From: a virus
Length of the DNA stretch: 64,000 nt
Virus record (IMG/VR): IMGVR_UViG_3300028800_000060
Coordinates: 111,699-175,698 of that record
Strand: one strand, 5' to 3'
The notes beneath the pieces were generated by a model. That model had not been told where the DNA came from. It was given only the letters and a program-made list of their open reading frames with translations, and searched no databases. Below, in pieces: positions 26,197 to 32,631 of this stretch. The position numbers and the translations under genes were made by a program. Every line of letters begins with the position of its first letter. The first letter of the stretch is position 1.

Positions 26197-26612
26197 GTAT
26201 CGACGCCGAAAAATTGGCAAAGGATCTCATCAACAAGTATATCCCAGGTTGGGGATTTGCTTGGATCCGCTCCCAGCGTTGCTACGGGAAATGCAGTTTC
26301 AGTGAGCATTGTATCAAGCTGAGTCTCCCATTGGTGCAGCGCAATACTGTGGTGGAAACAACCAATACTATCCTTCACGAAATTGCCCACGCGATGGCCG
26401 GCCCCGGACATAACCACGATTGGTATTGGAAAGCTCAGTGTATCAAGATCGGTGCGCGTCCTGAACGGTGTTTCGATCCCACCCAAGTGGACACAGGCGC
26501 CGAGTGGAAAGCCGAATGTAAATGCCCCGGTCGGGTGTTCAAAGCTATCCGAAAACCTCGGCGCAGTTTTATATGCCGGGTTTGCCGCCACCCATTGGTG
26601 TACTCCAAGTAG
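26190..26612 (+). CDS. SprT-like zinc metalloprotease
   Basis: This 140-residue protein has the zinc-protease motif HEIAH (63-67) with further histidines in GPGHNHDW. It ends in a zinc ribbon (CKCPG and CRVCRHPL), which together define SprT/Spartan-type proteins. The eukaryotic relative cuts proteins crosslinked to DNA; phage versions are widespread but untested. The glutamate and both histidines of the active site are present, so the enzyme should be active. Confidence 0.8.
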   Translation: MLSIDAEKLAKDLINKYIPGWGFAWIRSQRCYGKCSFSEHCIKLSLPLVQRNTVVETTNTILHEIAHAMAGPGHNHDWYWKAQCIKIGARPERCFDPTQVDTGAEWKAECKCPGRVFKAIRKPRRSFICRVCRHPLVYSK

Positions 26613-26636
26613 GGCCCTTCCCCCTCTAAAGGGATA

Positions 26637-26702
26637 AAAGCCGTATCGCCGTCGCATATACCGATAACAGAGTCGGACGTATGCCAAGTGCGATACGGCT
26701 TT
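26637..26702 (+). terminator. Long structured terminator
   Basis: AAAGCCGTATCGC (26637-26649) pairs with 26690-26702. The 40-base interior holds further GCATA/TATGC and CCGA/TCGG pairs, giving a branched rod. It runs into TTTCTGTTCC. Confidence 0.7.
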
Positions 26703-26719
26703 TCTGTTCCTTTGTTTGC

Positions 26720-26769
26720 GTTATTATAACGTTTTCCTTGTTGTGCCGGATAGATGTGCGTGATATACT
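26720..26769 (+). promoter_or_regulatory. GTTATTATAAC palindrome and promoter
   Basis: Palindrome 26720-26730, 10 bases, TTGTGC (26741-26746), 17 bases, TATACT (26764-26769). The first ATG is at 26778, 8 bases after the -10 box. Confidence 0.65.
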
Positions 26770-26777
26770 TGTAATTG

Positions 26778-26876
26778 ATGCTGGCAGAGGCCGCCAAGTT
26801 TCGAAGGGTGACTTGGAGCGTGCAAGTGGATCATATTCAACGCATGACACCCGGGGCGGCTCTGCGCAGCAGGTGA
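26778..26876 (+). CDS. Possible 32-residue leaderless peptide
   Basis: ATG 26778 lies where transcription from the promoter at 26741 should begin. The 32-codon frame is basic (AAKFRRVTWS, GAALRSR) and ends 22 bases before the next gene. It could be a real peptide, a leader frame controlling the next gene, or chance within a 5' leader of about 120 bases. Confidence 0.35.
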   Translation: MLAEAAKFRRVTWSVQVDHIQRMTPGAALRSR

Positions 26877-26898
26877 ATAGTCTAATTTAGGAGAAAAT

Positions 26899-27165
26899 AT
26901 GATAGAAAACGCGCGCAAAAATTTTGTTACCGTCCACGAAGTGGGCGCTCAAAGAGAAAAGCTGTCCTCACAAATTCCAAATCATCAAATGTTCACTGGG
27001 CAAATTGCTGGTTATCCTAACCAGTTATTCGTTAAATTGGATGATGCAATTTGGTCGTTGGATGCTGAAGTTGGTTCAGAACCCGGTAATTATTGGATTT
27101 CTCCCGACTGCCCGATTAAGAACTACAACACGGTGACGAAAATTACTGTTACCGTGGAAAAGTAA
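26899..27165 (+). CDS. Small hypothetical protein
   Basis: This 88-residue protein with TAGGAG six bases before the ATG is beta-rich (MFTGQIAGYPNQLFVKLDDAIWSLDAE) and ends in alternating Thr and Val. It starts a run of small genes (26899, 27176, 27473, 27801). Not recognised. Confidence 0.6.
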   Translation: MIENARKNFVTVHEVGAQREKLSSQIPNHQMFTGQIAGYPNQLFVKLDDAIWSLDAEVGSEPGNYWISPDCPIKNYNTVTKITVTVEK

Positions 27166-27175
27166 GGATACACCC

Positions 27176-27466
27176 ATGTCAGTAGCGGCGCTTTCATTGG
27201 AAACACTCTCCTCAAAAGACGAACACGCAATTGCGGGATTTGGAGTTAACGACTACAAAAAAGACATTCCCGTAAGCAATTATGAATTCCTTGTATTCTC
27301 TGTGGAGACTGAGACTCAAGGATGTTCGGAAGAAAATGAAATAGAACGAACTTGGCATGCGGTGTATCAAGGTACCCGATTCGGTCCCTATGAAACCAAA
27401 GCCGAATTAATGGATAAAATGTGCATGCATTTCTCTCTGGAACTCCCCGAATATTGCAAAAGTTAG
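27176..27466 (+). CDS. Small hypothetical protein
   Basis: This 96-residue acidic protein follows the previous gene by ten bases, with AAGGA upstream. The region WHAVYQGTRFGPYETKAELMDKM resembles small phage domains in which an aromatic strand precedes a helix. No function assigned. Confidence 0.6.
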   Translation: MSVAALSLETLSSKDEHAIAGFGVNDYKKDIPVSNYEFLVFSVETETQGCSEENEIERTWHAVYQGTRFGPYETKAELMDKMCMHFSLELPEYCKS

Positions 27467-27472
27467 GAGATT

Positions 27473-27778
27473 ATGATGTCCACCTTACGCGAAGATATCA
27501 AGAAACTGAATAACGGAGAAACCATTACACGCACATTCCCGTGTGGTAATGTTGTTTCAATTACAGCCCGCAAGATTTTAACGCGCACATATGGATATGT
27601 GATTAGTTCCACCGATCCTTCGTATTTTGTAACTGATGATCCGAGTCAGCAGAACCAAACGTGGCCCATGTATGATTCCAAAACATTCGTGTTTTTTATT
27701 GAAGTGGATGCTTTGGAGGGTTTGCTGATGCTTGTCCGAGCATTGGTTATCAATAACCGGAAATTGAATCGTCTTTAA
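27473..27778 (+). CDS. Small hypothetical protein
   Basis: This 101-residue protein is preceded by TAGGAG; two ATGs in a row (27473 and 27476) are possible starts. It has mixed strands and a C-terminal helix ending in basic residues (RALVINNRKLNRL). Not recognised. Confidence 0.6.
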   Translation: MMSTLREDIKKLNNGETITRTFPCGNVVSITARKILTRTYGYVISSTDPSYFVTDDPSQQNQTWPMYDSKTFVFFIEVDALEGLLMLVRALVINNRKLNRL

Positions 27779-27800
27779 TACCCATTTCGTGGAGAACTCT

Positions 27801-28013
27801 ATGTCTCCTAAAGACCCGCAGCAGATTTTACTTCGGTTGATGGGTAGAACTTCCAATATTGGAAGTTCTACCATCCTCGGTCAGGCATTAGTTTATCTCC
27901 AATATGGAGAAGAAGCGTTCAAGCGGATATATCGTAGTGGTAGAATAGGGTCCTCGGTAGATAAGTATTTTGAAGGTTCTTCCAAAGAATGGAAATTGAC
28001 ACCACTCTCTTAG
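27801..28013 (+). CDS. Small hypothetical protein
   Basis: This 70-residue protein starts at ATG 27801 after GTGGAG. It has a glycine- and serine-rich centre (MGRTSNIGSSTILG) and a basic middle. A GGAAGTTCTACC repeat in the DNA could form a small hairpin. The promoter of the next gene lies inside its 3' end. Confidence 0.55.
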   Translation: MSPKDPQQILLRLMGRTSNIGSSTILGQALVYLQYGEEAFKRIYRSGRIGSSVDKYFEGSSKEWKLTPLS

Positions 28014-28024
28014 TGCGATATCAT
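27996..28024 (+). promoter_or_regulatory. Consensus-like promoter, leaderless spacing
   Basis: TTGACA (27996-28001), 17 bases, TATCAT (28019-28024), then 6 bases to ATG 28031. It is embedded in the end of the upstream gene. Confidence 0.75.
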
Positions 28025-28030
28025 CTGAAT

Positions 28031-28180
28031 ATGAGCACATTACAGCAACTCATCCGAAAGATGGTCGATGACGATGGTTTATGGCCATCTCAGATGGAAG
28101 ATCAATTGAAGGAGATGGGCTTCAAATTCTATGACCTTGTAGTTGAAATCGACTACCTTACGCGAAAACCACGCCAATGA
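28031..28180 (+). CDS. Small hypothetical protein
   Basis: This 49-residue helical protein starts at ATG 28031, set by the promoter at 27996; an upstream in-frame ATG at 27989 lies before the promoter. It contains LIRKMVDDDGLWPSQM, which suggests a small helical bundle. Its stop overlaps the next ATG by four bases. Confidence 0.55.
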   Translation: MSTLQQLIRKMVDDDGLWPSQMEDQLKEMGFKFYDLVVEIDYLTRKPRQ

Positions 28181-28347
28181 AACGCAAATACTTTTCCATC
28201 CGAAAATATATGGGTGATGATATCTATTCCTGGGCAGTTTTCCGGAAAGGGCAGAGCCAACCGGTTTGCACAGGATGTGGAAAGAGTGAAGCCACACATC
28301 ACGCCAACAACCTGGAACGCCGCGAAGCTCTCAAGGAGATAAAATAA
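28177..28347 (+). CDS. Small basic CxxC protein
   Basis: This 56-residue protein overlaps the previous stop by four bases (ATGA). It contains VCTGCGKSEATHHANN, a possible half zinc site with two cysteines and two histidines. The ends are lysine- and arginine-rich. It may bind nucleic acid. Confidence 0.5.
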   Translation: MKRKYFSIRKYMGDDIYSWAVFRKGQSQPVCTGCGKSEATHHANNLERREALKEIK

Positions 28348-28348
28348 C

Positions 28349-28672
28349 ATGATGAAACGGAAACCCAAGGAAGAAAAGCGTTTTGTGGCATTGGCCGATG
28401 CTTTATCCCTCACGGTACCACTTGCCGAAGAACTGTGTCGGGCTGCTGAAAAAACGTGGGCACTCATTGGTCCCGATTGCCTCAATGCCTGTGATGGTCG
28501 TATGAGCCGGGATGAAGTAGTTGAAGTGGTGATGGATGCCGATCATATCCGGACAAACACTCGGAATCTTTCGGCTGTGCTTCATGAAGTCCTTAAGCAC
28601 TGGGAATATTTTCCCATCATTGACATTCTCCTCAGGGAATTTGTGTTTGTGTATAAGTGGTACGAAATATAA
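28349..28672 (+). CDS. Helical hypothetical protein
   Basis: This 107-residue protein is preceded by AAGGAGAT. It is nearly all helical; a basic N-terminus (MMKRKPKEEKR) is followed by LADALSLTVPLAEELCRAAEKTW and a hydrophobic C-terminus. It overlaps none of its neighbours. Not recognised. Confidence 0.6.
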   Translation: MMKRKPKEEKRFVALADALSLTVPLAEELCRAAEKTWALIGPDCLNACDGRMSRDEVVEVVMDADHIRTNTRNLSAVLHEVLKHWEYFPIIDILLREFVFVYKWYEI

Positions 28673-28681
28673 GGAAGATGA

Positions 28682-28710
28682 TTGACTTCCTAATTTAAAC
28701 GTGCGAGAAT
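28682..28710 (+). promoter_or_regulatory. Sigma70-like promoter, leaderless spacing
   Basis: TTGACT (28682-28687), 17 bases, GAGAAT (28705-28710), 6 bases, ATG 28717. Confidence 0.7.
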
Positions 28711-28716
28711 AAGATT

Positions 28717-29103
28717 ATGAAAAACAACATTCAATTGATCCTCGATTTAGTTCGTGACCTGCCGCAATTGGAGTTAACGGGAAGCCGTTATTTCAATACC
28801 GCCACTCAATCATCGGATTGGGACTTCATGTTGGATTGCGAATTTGAGGAAAAGATTCCTGTTGACTTCGTGAAGGTTTCGGAACCCTCGTATGACGGCG
28901 ATCCGTTGATTTGTGGCGTGTATTTTTCGGCACTCAGGGATACTCACATCCAGCTTTTGAATTCCTATGACATGCCATTGAAACGGAAGGCTCAAGAGAT
29001 TCTCTACGAGTCCGGCGCCTTGTGTGGTGTTTCCAAACAGCAAGCCCGCCGAATTTGGAACGCCGTCATCCGCGCGTTGTTAGTTGATACCTACACATAT
29101 TGA
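28717..29103 (+). CDS. Nucleotidyltransferase-like protein
   Basis: This 128-residue protein contains LTGSRYFNTATQSSDWDF, the GS...SDxD signature of minimal nucleotidyltransferases, with the two metal-binding aspartates inside SDWDF. Such folds add a nucleotide to RNA, proteins or antibiotics, and some are toxins. No partner antitoxin-like gene lies next to it. The unit is bounded by a leaderless promoter and a strong hairpin, so it is expressed alone. Confidence 0.65.
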   Translation: MKNNIQLILDLVRDLPQLELTGSRYFNTATQSSDWDFMLDCEFEEKIPVDFVKVSEPSYDGDPLICGVYFSALRDTHIQLLNSYDMPLKRKAQEILYESGALCGVSKQQARRIWNAVIRALLVDTYTY

Positions 29104-29113
29104 TTCACTCCCA

Positions 29114-29155
29114 GAAGACAACTAGATCCTCTTCCATGAGGATCTGGTTGTCTTC
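29114..29155 (+). terminator. Strong hairpin terminator
   Basis: GAAGACAAC-T-AGATCCTC pairs with GAGGATCT-G-GTTGTCTTC around a TTCCAT loop, an 18-base stem with one mismatch. The palindrome GTTATTATAAC follows 9 bases later. Confidence 0.75.
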
Positions 29156-29164
29156 CAAAGTCAT

Positions 29165-29213
29165 GTTATTATAACGATATTACTGTTGCTAAACCGATTT
29201 GAGACGTGATAAT
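29165..29213 (+). promoter_or_regulatory. GTTATTATAAC palindrome and promoter
   Basis: Palindrome 29165-29175, 10 bases, TTGCTA (29186-29191), 16 bases, GATAAT (29208-29213). TAGAAT at 29215-29220 is an alternative -10 box. ATG 29224 follows. Confidence 0.6.
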
Positions 29214-29223
29214 ATAGAATGAT

Positions 29224-29439
29224 ATGAAGATTACCACAATGTATGGAGAAGTTATTTTTGATGACATGTGCGGACGCATGATCGGTGCAATCTGGCAAGT
29301 TGGTGAATTCGAAAACAGAGCGTATCGTGCCCGCATTTATAAGGAATTTGGTAATGGAATTTATAAATCCAAAACCAATTTATTTGAAACGAGAGAGGAA
29401 GCCTTAAAGTGGATTGCAAACAGCAATACGGAAATGTGA
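29224..29439 (+). CDS. Small hypothetical protein
   Basis: This 71-residue protein begins with beta strands (ITTMYGEVIFDD) and ends in LFETREEALKWIANS. The strand-then-helix pattern ending in REEALKW-type helices is common in small phage proteins of unknown role. No ribosome binding site precedes the ATG. Confidence 0.6.
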   Translation: MKITTMYGEVIFDDMCGRMIGAIWQVGEFENRAYRARIYKEFGNGIYKSKTNLFETREEALKWIANSNTEM

Positions 29440-29555
29440 TTATTGCAACCATTTCGGTTGCAATTTTACTCTGGTTCCTACCATTTTATGCGGGAGCGTT
29501 CCTAGTTATTCTATGCGGCGCATACGCCGTCTATTGTGTGAGCCGAGGAAAATAA
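29409..29555 (+). CDS. Small membrane protein
   Basis: This 48-residue frame from GTG 29409 overlaps the previous gene and has GAGGAA eight bases upstream. A GTG at 29436 is an alternative start. Two hydrophobic segments (ATISVAILLWFLPFYAG and FLVILCGAYAVY) make a membrane hairpin likely. Small size and a non-ATG start keep confidence moderate. Confidence 0.45.
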   Translation: MDCKQQYGNVIIATISVAILLWFLPFYAGAFLVILCGAYAVYCVSRGK

Positions 29556-29590
29556 ACCGCAAATCTTTTTAAGGGATCTATTAGGGCATA

Positions 29591-29619
29591 TTGACAACTG
29601 CCGTCTAGCATGCTAGAAT
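29591..29619 (+). promoter_or_regulatory. Near-consensus sigma70 promoter
   Basis: TTGACA (29591-29596), 17 bases, TAGAAT (29614-29619). A leader of about 30 bases with CAGGAG precedes ATG 29657. Confidence 0.8.
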
Positions 29620-29656
29620 TATAAATGTAGAGAGAAAGAACAACAGGAGAATTTAT

Positions 29657-30205
29657 ATGAGTTTCAAGCCTATTGAAGGACACACCTCGCTTTTTCGCGC
29701 CACCGTTCTGTCGGCAGCGCAGGCCGCCACCGTCCAACGCTTCATTGAAGCCAATGGTGGTGATCCCGTGATCCGTAACAAGGATCTTCACACCATTGCC
29801 CAGACCTTGCTCGGGATGAAGTTTTGCCCGTACTTTATTGGGAAAAATGATGCTCTCAAGATCAAGAACCAACCTGGAATGTATGATCTGAGCCGTGTCC
29901 GGGCGAGTACTAAGCCCGAGCCGGTGAAGAAGGTGAAGCCGGCAAAGAAGACCAAGAAGGTGAAGAATCCTGATCCCGCCGAGCCGGCTGTGACCGAACC
30001 CGAACCTGCGCCCGCGGAAACTCCCGTGACCGTGGAACCGGCAACTGCTCCGACTCCGAAGCCGGCAAAGAAGACCAAGAAGGCCGGCAAGGCGAAGCCG
30101 AAGAAGGAAGCGAAGGCGAAGAAGGAAGCAAAGACTTCCACCGAGGAAGTAACACCTGAAGTTCCTGTTGAAATGGTTGTGGGCGAGGACGAGCCCAGTT
30201 TGTAA
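29657..30205 (+). CDS. Histone-H1-like protein with lysine/proline tail, paralogue A
   Basis: This 182-residue protein combines an N-terminal domain of about 85 residues with a long basic tail. Domain motifs are IEGHTSLF, FIEANGGDPVI and YFIGKNDALKIK. The tail is rich in Lys, Ala and Pro (KPAKKTKK repeated), like the tails of histone H1 and bacterial H1-like proteins. Near-consensus promoter, good ribosome site and terminator suggest strong expression. A paralogue lies on the minus strand at 39899-40369. DNA binding is inferred from the tail. Confidence 0.65.
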   Translation: MSFKPIEGHTSLFRATVLSAAQAATVQRFIEANGGDPVIRNKDLHTIAQTLLGMKFCPYFIGKNDALKIKNQPGMYDLSRVRASTKPEPVKKVKPAKKTKKVKNPDPAEPAVTEPEPAPAETPVTVEPATAPTPKPAKKTKKAGKAKPKKEAKAKKEAKTSTEEVTPEVPVEMVVGEDEPSL

Positions 30206-30220
30206 TATAACCAACGCCGT

Positions 30221-30246
30221 GAGGGCCACCAATTGGTGTGGCCCTC
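30221..30246 (+). terminator. Hairpin terminator
   Basis: GAGGGCCA (30221-30228) pairs with TGGCCCTC (30239-30246), with extra CC/GG pairing around AATT. ATTATTATAAC follows at 30283. Confidence 0.65.
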
Positions 30247-30282
30247 CTCTCGGTAAGAAATGAAGTCTTTGTCCAAGGCCAC

Positions 30283-30340
30283 ATTATTATAACGCTTTCC
30301 GCATTTTCTTATTGAGTTCCTAATTCAATTCGACTATCAT
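30283..30340 (+). promoter_or_regulatory. ATTATTATAAC element and leaderless promoter
   Basis: Element 30283-30293; TTGAGT (30312-30317), 17 bases, TATCAT (30335-30340), 6 bases, ATG 30347. Here the element is 18 rather than 10 bases from the -35 box. Confidence 0.65.
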
Positions 30341-30346
30341 TGAAAT

Positions 30347-30634
30347 ATGACGCCCTTAGAACAAACTCAAAAAGAGATTACCCTCGCTGTTAAGATCTTG
30401 GATCTCTTGATAAAGAACACCGAATACTACGGGTCTTACCGGCTTCGTCGGGCTCGCCGCAGCCTTTTGGAGAGAAACAATATGACGGCGCATATGAGTT
30501 ATCCTAAAGCCGATCCCGAAATCGTCCCCACCGAAGGCAAGTCGGGTTTCAAGTACGTTACTCCCGTTAGCATTTGCATCCATTCCCGTATGGCAACCGG
30601 GGGCCGGGGCGGCCTGCGAATGGTTACCCGCTAA
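30347..30634 (+). CDS. Small basic hypothetical protein
   Basis: This 95-residue protein has a helical first half (KEITLAVKILDLLIKNTEYYG) and a basic RLRRARRSLLER helix. The C-terminus is glycine- and arginine-rich (TGGRGGLRMVTR), as in some RNA-binding tails. It starts at the predicted transcript start. No family recognised. Confidence 0.6.
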   Translation: MTPLEQTQKEITLAVKILDLLIKNTEYYGSYRLRRARRSLLERNNMTAHMSYPKADPEIVPTEGKSGFKYVTPVSICIHSRMATGGRGGLRMVTR

Positions 30635-30643
30635 GGAGAAAAA

Positions 30644-30841
30644 ATGCCCAAGTTTTTCTATAATTGGTTATGCTCGCTTTCTGACGAACAAGCCGTCGAA
30701 ATGTGGGAATACTTCGACGAATCATTCACCAACTGCGAAGATGTTGTGGCACACATTTGCATCTCGCATCCGGAAGTATATACTGCATTGTGCTTCGATC
30801 CGGATGACCTGAATCCGAAAGTTGAAATCCCGAGGTCATAA
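30644..30841 (+). CDS. Small acidic hypothetical protein
   Basis: This 65-residue protein has an ideal AAGGAG site. It is strongly acidic, aromatic-rich and has four cysteines. A run of helix formers (LSDEQAVEMWEYFDESF) dominates the first half. Not recognised. Confidence 0.6.
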   Translation: MPKFFYNWLCSLSDEQAVEMWEYFDESFTNCEDVVAHICISHPEVYTALCFDPDDLNPKVEIPRS

Positions 30842-30842
30842 A

Positions 30843-31082
30843 ATGGCAGCAACTAATAAACGCACAAAGAAATCCAAAAAGTCCGAGGAGAAGGTTTTTG
30901 TTACCGACCTTCTACATCCGGAACGTTTCGATGTAGTGGAAATTTCAGGAACAAACCCCGAAAAGATTGTTGGTTCTGCAACCAACCAATCAGGTGTTTA
31001 CGCGTTACGCGACCAATTGCAAGCTGAATTGGATGCCAAGGAAGTTCCACCCGCTGTCAAACGATTCGCTGTGAGGTTTTAA
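30843..31082 (+). CDS. Small protein with basic N-terminus
   Basis: This 79-residue protein starts at ATG 30843, one base after the previous stop; the preceding GAGG supplies a ribosome site. The first 15 residues are lysine-rich (NKRTKKSKKSEEK), and the rest is a small alpha-beta domain. It may bind nucleic acid. Confidence 0.55.
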   Translation: MAATNKRTKKSKKSEEKVFVTDLLHPERFDVVEISGTNPEKIVGSATNQSGVYALRDQLQAELDAKEVPPAVKRFAVRF

Positions 31083-31084
31083 AA

Positions 31085-31273
31085 ATGGACGCCCAAATCC
31101 GCCAAGAATTGTTGTACGCGATCGGTCAAATTCGGGAACTACTGTTAGTGACCAGCAAGGAACTCGAAGATGAATATATGGTCGAGGCTGTCGAAAAAAC
31201 CTTCGACCTACTGAAGGATACAGTTCAACGAGCCATAAATATTTGGAATGAGGAACACAATGACGACATTTAA
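31085..31273 (+). CDS. Small coiled-coil protein
   Basis: This 62-residue acidic helical protein has leucine heptads (LLYAIGQIRELLLVTSKELE). It starts two bases after the previous stop and overlaps the next gene by 14 bases. Function unknown. Confidence 0.55.
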   Translation: MDAQIRQELLYAIGQIRELLLVTSKELEDEYMVEAVEKTFDLLKDTVQRAINIWNEEHNDDI

Positions 31274-31502
31274 ACTCGTTCCAGTAGGTGAAAAACCTTT
31301 TCGTATCGGGCAATATCAGCCGGCACCCACAACAGGAAGTTATTTTTCGGGTCATTACAATCTGGATATGTGTGATAGCCCATCTTCCAACAATCGGTAC
31401 ACTCACTTCGATGTGATACAGATTGTAACCGATTCGAGGGCCCAGGCGCAAGAAATCGTCGATATCCTTAATGCCCATTACGGAAAGAAGACCGAAAGAT
31501 GA
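31260..31502 (+). CDS. Small hypothetical protein
   Basis: This 80-residue protein starts at ATG 31260, with GAGGAA six bases upstream; ATG 31248 is less well placed. The C-terminus (DSRAQAQEIVDILNAHYG) is a helix typical of small phage proteins, preceded by a beta-rich part. It ends the unit that is closed by the hairpin at 31505. Confidence 0.55.
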   Translation: MTTFKLVPVGEKPFRIGQYQPAPTTGSYFSGHYNLDMCDSPSSNNRYTHFDVIQIVTDSRAQAQEIVDILNAHYGKKTER

Positions 31503-31504
31503 CC

Positions 31505-31549
31505 CCCTTGGAGAGACAAATCTCTCCAAGGGCATCATTATTATAAATA
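31505..31549 (+). terminator. Terminator plus T4-type late promoter, copy 1
   Basis: Perfect 12-base stem CCCTTGGAGAGA / TCTCTCCAAGGG (31505-31516, 31521-31532) with CAAA loop. Four bases later comes ATTATTATAAATA, containing exact TATAAATA at 31542-31549. The whole module is repeated at 32126-32170. Confidence 0.75.
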
Positions 31550-31597
31550 ACACCACGAGATTGGTTCGCCAACTCGACAGACACTAAGGAGAACACA

Positions 31598-31918
31598 ATG
31601 AAGAAGCTATTAGCTGTATTGATCTTGGCAGCAGGAACTATGTTCGCACAATTTTCAGTTGGTATTCACATTGGCCCGATGCCAAGAGTACGTATTGAAC
31701 ACCAATCACGTCGTCCGAATGTCCGTTCCATTTGGATCGCAGGACATTGGGATGTAGTCAACAACCATTATGTCTGGCATTCAGGCTATTGGACCCAACC
31801 ACCATATGAAGGCGCACGTTGGATCGCTCCGTCACATGATGGTAAAATGTACCACGATGGTCATTGGGATGGCGACAAAGGCCGCAGAGAAGATGACCAC
31901 GGCAAACATCGTCACTAA
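31598..31918 (+). CDS. Exported YXWGXW-repeat protein
   Basis: This 106-residue protein with an AAGGAG site has a signal peptide (about 1-18, ending FAQ). Tryptophan repeats follow (WIAGHW, YVWHSGYW, DGHWDGDKG), the pattern of YXWGXW proteins found in the periplasm or surface of Acidobacteriota and Proteobacteria. The tail is His- and Asp-rich and could bind metal. The exact late promoter upstream suggests late expression, perhaps as an envelope modifier. Function of the family is unknown. Confidence 0.7.
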   Translation: MKKLLAVLILAAGTMFAQFSVGIHIGPMPRVRIEHQSRRPNVRSIWIAGHWDVVNNHYVWHSGYWTQPPYEGARWIAPSHDGKMYHDGHWDGDKGRREDDHGKHRH

Positions 31919-31930
31919 AGGAGAAATAAA

Positions 31931-32080
31931 ATGTTACTACTATTGATTCTGCTTTTGTTGTTATTCGGTTGTGGTGGTGGATACTACGGCTACAATCGTT
32001 ACGGATGGGGCGGCGGCACCGGCATGGGACTCGGCACAGTTCTGCTTATTGTCGTAATCTTCGCTCTGTTCTTTAGGTAA
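31931..32080 (+). CDS. Small glycine-rich membrane protein
   Basis: This 49-residue protein lies 12 bases after the YXWGXW gene, with AAGGAGAA upstream. An N-terminal leucine-rich membrane segment ends in GCGGG and is followed by a glycine- and tyrosine-rich linker (GYNRYGWGGGTGMG) and a second membrane helix. The layout is like that of short DUF3309-type proteins of soil bacteria. FGCGGG could be a lipobox-like site, but it lies at the end of the first helix with weak spacing. Confidence 0.6.
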   Translation: MLLLLILLLLLFGCGGGYYGYNRYGWGGGTGMGLGTVLLIVVIFALFFR

Positions 32081-32125
32081 GTGCTTGGCAGTTTGTTGTT
32101 TGTGATGTGCATTCTTGGAGATGAC

Positions 32126-32170
32126 CCCTTGGAGAGACAAATCTCTCCAAGGGCAATGTTATTATAAATA
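32126..32170 (+). terminator. Terminator plus T4-type late promoter, copy 2
   Basis: The stem CCCTTGGAGAGA / TCTCTCCAAGGG (32126-32137, 32142-32153) is followed by GTTATTATAAATA with exact TATAAATA at 32163-32170. The sequence is almost identical to 31505-31549. Confidence 0.75.
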
Positions 32171-32193
32171 ACACCAGGGAGGAGGTGAAACTA

Positions 32194-32268
32194 ATGTTAG
32201 ATTTCTTTTTGGAAATATTGGGTTTTAGGCCTGCAATGGGTATGGATGCCGGTAGTTTCGAAGAATAA
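32194..32268 (+). CDS. 24-residue peptide with its own transcription unit
   Basis: The peptide (MLDFFLEILGFRPAMGMDAG, then SFEE) follows an exact late promoter and a very strong GGAGGAGGTGA site eight bases before its ATG. It ends just before a strong terminator. An amphipathic hydrophobic N-terminus is followed by an acidic end. The signals around it are too complete for chance. It may act at the membrane or on a partner; function unknown. Confidence 0.55.
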   Translation: MLDFFLEILGFRPAMGMDAGSFEE

Positions 32269-32272
32269 ACAC

Positions 32273-32303
32273 AAAAGCCCCGTTATCATAACGGGGCTTT
32301 TTT
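32273..32303 (+). terminator. Strong rho-independent terminator
   Basis: AAAAGCCCCGTTAT and its complement form a perfect stem followed by TTTTTT. The loop region is GTTATCATAAC (32282-32292), the palindrome seen at unit boundaries elsewhere. Confidence 0.85.
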
Positions 32304-32395
32304 CGTCTCCATTCAAATGGTTCCTTTCTGACATGAATAGTATCACTTGATTCGGCGAGTGTGTGGAAACGTCTTGGAATGACTTGTTTTTCTTG

Positions 32396-32425
32396 TTGAC
32401 AGCGCAATAAGATAGATGATATGAT
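32396..32425 (+). promoter_or_regulatory. Sigma70-like promoter, leaderless spacing
   Basis: TTGACA (32396-32401), 18 bases, TATGAT (32420-32425), 7 bases, ATG 32433. Confidence 0.7.
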
Positions 32426-32432
32426 TTTGAAT

Positions 32433-32624
32433 ATGCGAAATCAACAGCGAAACATTCTACTCCGTATTATCCACGAATACGTGGGCATATCGTATGACCA
32501 ATTGTCCCGCTTGGAAAAGAATGTGTTAAGCCTTGCTGCCACCGGTACTTCCGTGGTGATCACTCTCGATGAATTTGGCGAAATCAATCTGCCGGCTGAA
32601 GTAGCGGAGCTCTTACTCATTTGA
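32433..32624 (+). CDS. Small hypothetical protein
   Basis: This 63-residue protein starts at ATG 32433; an in-frame ATG at 32421 lies inside the -10 box and cannot be used from this promoter. A helical N-terminus is followed by a beta-rich C-terminus (GTSVVITLDEFGEINLP). No function assigned. Confidence 0.6.
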   Translation: MRNQQRNILLRIIHEYVGISYDQLSRLEKNVLSLAATGTSVVITLDEFGEINLPAEVAELLLI

Positions 32625-32631
32625 GGAACAA

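Noticed and set aside
29788-30284. Antisense frames of 124-164 codons opposite the H1-like gene
   Set aside because: They mirror the Lys/Pro/Ala codons of the plus-strand gene, which has promoter, ribosome site and terminator.
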